A model generated the notes under the pieces. The model searched no databases. It was not told the origin of the DNA and saw only the letters and a list, made by a program, of their open reading frames with translations. The translations under genes and the position numbers were made by a program. Below, piece after piece: positions 62,522 through 64,000 of a stretch of DNA of 64,000 nucleotides. This stretch comes from Desemzia incerta (GTDB lineage Bacteria > Bacillota > Bacilli > Lactobacillales > Carnobacteriaceae), in NCBI RefSeq assembly GCF_900115825.1, contig NZ_FOXW01000008.1, positions 1 to 64,000 on the forward strand. Reading direction: 5' to 3'. Every line of letters starts with the position of its first letter. Position 1 is the first letter of the stretch.

Positions 62522-64000
62522 ATGGATTACAAATTACAAATTGCTCAGTCTTTACACGAACACGTTTTTGAATCGTTATCTTTAGAAGATATTCTTGGCT
62601 TACTTGAAAAACCAAAATCAGTAGAACATGGGGATGTGGCTTTCCCTACATTCTCATTAGCTAAAATTTTTCGTAAAGCCCCTCAGCAAATCGCTGCTGA
62701 TCTAGGAGAAAAAATCAGCTCTCCAATCGTTGAAAAAGTAGAAGTTGTAGGTCCTTACTTAAACTTCTTCTTAGATAAAAAATTCGTCAGCTCAACTGTA
62801 TTGAAAGAAATCCTTACTCAACAAGACAATTTTGGTGCCAACAACGTCGGAGAAGGAAAAAACATTCCTATTGATATGTCTTCACCGAACATTGCTAAAC
62901 CTATATCTTTGGGTCATTTACGTTCAACTGTTATCGGAAATGCATTAGCAAATATCGTTGAGAAAATGGGTTACAACCCTATCAAGATCAATCATTTAGG
63001 CGACTGGGGAACTCAATTCGGTAAATTGATGACTGCTTATAAACTTTGGGGATCCGAAGAAGCTGTTAGAGAAAACCCTATTCAAGAACTCCTAAAATTA
63101 TATGTAAAATTTCATGATGAAGCAGAAGAAAATCCTGCTTTAGAAGATGATGGCCGTGAATGGTTCAAAAAACTAGAAGATGGCGATGAAGAAGCTGTTG
63201 AATTATGGAAATGGTTCAAGGCTGAATCGATGAAAGAATTCAACCGCATTTACGATAAACTAGAAATCACGTTTGACTCTTTCAATGGAGAAGCTTTCTA
63301 TAACGATAAAATGCAAGAAGTTGTCGACTTATTAGAAGAAAAAAATCTGTTAACTGTCGACAATGGAGCTAGCATCGTAGATCTAGAAAAATACGACTTA
63401 AACCCTGCTTTGATCAAAAAATCAGACGGCGCTACATTATACATTACACGTGATTTGGCAGCTGCTATTTATCGTAAACGTACTTACGATTTTGCCTTAT
63501 CTCTTTATGCAGTTGGTAATGAACAAAGCAACCACTTCAAACAATTAAAGGCTGTACTAAAAGAAATGGGTTACGATTGGGCTGAAGATATGCACCACGT
63601 ACCATTCGGCTTGATTACTAAAGATGGTAAAAAGTTATCTACTCGTAAAGGGAAAATCGTTCTTTTAGAAGAAGTATTGGATGATGCTGTTTCAGTAGCC
63701 TTAAAACAAATCGAAGCTAAAAACCCTGATTTAGAAAACAAAGAAACGGTTGCTAACCAAGTAGGTATCGGAGCGGTTGTCTTCCACGATCTTAAAAATG
63801 ATCGCTTGAACAACTTTGACTTCACTATCGAAGAAATCGTACAATTTGAAGGCGAAACTGGACCTTATGTACAATACTCTCGAGCTAGAGCTTTAAGTAT
63901 TTTGCGTAAAGCTGATGCAGGTGAACTTTCATTAGATGCTGCTTATGCTTTAAACGACTCTTACAGCTGGGAAGTTATCAAATTGATCCAAGAATACCCA
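62522..64000 (+). CDS. argS: Arginyl-tRNA synthetase (partial, runs off right edge)
   Basis: Class I synthetase that charges tRNA-Arg. The 493 residues visible include the N-terminal additional domain ([26 protein letters not shown]), the HIGH-type site [16 protein letters not shown], and the KMSKS-region equivalent [11 protein letters not shown]. No frameshift is seen. The C-terminal anticodon domain is cut by the window edge. ATG at 62522 behind CGGAGGAG. Preceded by its T-box. Confidence 0.96.
   Translation, partial: MDYKLQIAQSLHEHVFESLSLEDILGLLEKPKSVEHGDVAFPTFSLAKIFRKAPQQIAADLGEKISSPIVEKVEVVGPYLNFFLDKKFVSSTVLKEILTQQDNFGANNVGEGKNIPIDMSSPNIAKPISLGHLRSTVIGNALANIVEKMGYNPIKINHLGDWGTQFGKLMTAYKLWGSEEAVRENPIQELLKLYVKFHDEAEENPALEDDGREWFKKLEDGDEEAVELWKWFKAESMKEFNRIYDKLEITFDSFNGEAFYNDKMQEVVDLLEEKNLLTVDNGASIVDLEKYDLNPALIKKSDGATLYITRDLAAAIYRKRTYDFALSLYAVGNEQSNHFKQLKAVLKEMGYDWAEDMHHVPFGLITKDGKKLSTRKGKIVLLEEVLDDAVSVALKQIEAKNPDLENKETVANQVGIGAVVFHDLKNDRLNNFDFTIEEIVQFEGETGPYVQYSRARALSILRKADAGELSLDAAYALNDSYSWEVIKLIQEYP

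Overview
This window is chromosomal DNA of an AT-rich Gram-positive of the order Lactobacillales, most like Carnobacterium. The evidence is the FabT/FabK-type fatty-acid cluster, a GlnR/glnA locus, strong AGGAGG ribosome sites, frequent TTG/GTG starts and gene order shared with Bacillus (miaA-hflX-ynbB-glnR-glnA; rpmG-yqgN-rhomboid-yqgQ-glk; pbp-yqzC/yqzD-like-sodA). It is mostly core genome. The only clear mobile element is the end of an IS3-family insertion sequence at the left edge.

Layout: 1-334 IS end; 376-4286 protein quality control (clpX, tig) and a TPR protein; 4473-14293 a complete type II fatty-acid operon on the minus strand (fabT-fabH-acpP-fabK-fabD-fabG-fabF-accB-fabZ-accC-accD-accA) with two FabT boxes in front and a terminator-like hairpin inside; 15139-17934 a quinone/electrophile resistance cluster (MhqR-type regulator, ring-cleaving dioxygenase, hydrolase) plus an FMN reductase; 18065-26119 small envelope and stress genes, tRNA-Ser(CGA), tRNA-Arg(UCU) and an SOS-type promoter driving a short SSB paralogue; 26171-33220 nitrogen assimilation and tRNA modification (two glnA genes, glnR, ynbB, hflX, miaA); 33629-34912 a Y-family DNA polymerase under a matching SOS-type promoter; 34976-41451 rhodanese, lipoprotein, glucokinase operon, rpmG, GH13 glucosidase; 41652-49367 envelope genes (class B PBP, YfhO, DUF1189 protein) and sodA; 50175-56682 a P-type cation ATPase, a DEAD-box helicase and zwf; 56735-57104 three tandem palindromic units; 57105-64000 proS and argS, both behind T-box leaders, with argR, a phosphohexomutase and an aldo/keto reductase between them.

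The main points for a second look are: (i) three tandem units of about 123 nt between zwf and proS, each a near full-length hairpin whose base and apical loop are conserved while the arms differ but still pair; (ii) two glutamine synthetases, one with Ala instead of Arg at position 62, the residue linked to feedback inhibition in Bacillus; (iii) two genes (miaA and a DUF1189 gene) whose best-supported start codons are AUA and AUC; (iv) two genes with the same promoter design and a LexA box in the spacer; (v) a protein with a HEPN-like RNxxxH motif in front of paired CBS domains; (vi) a terminator-like hairpin inside the fatty-acid operon. All statements rest on reading the sequence; no database search was run.
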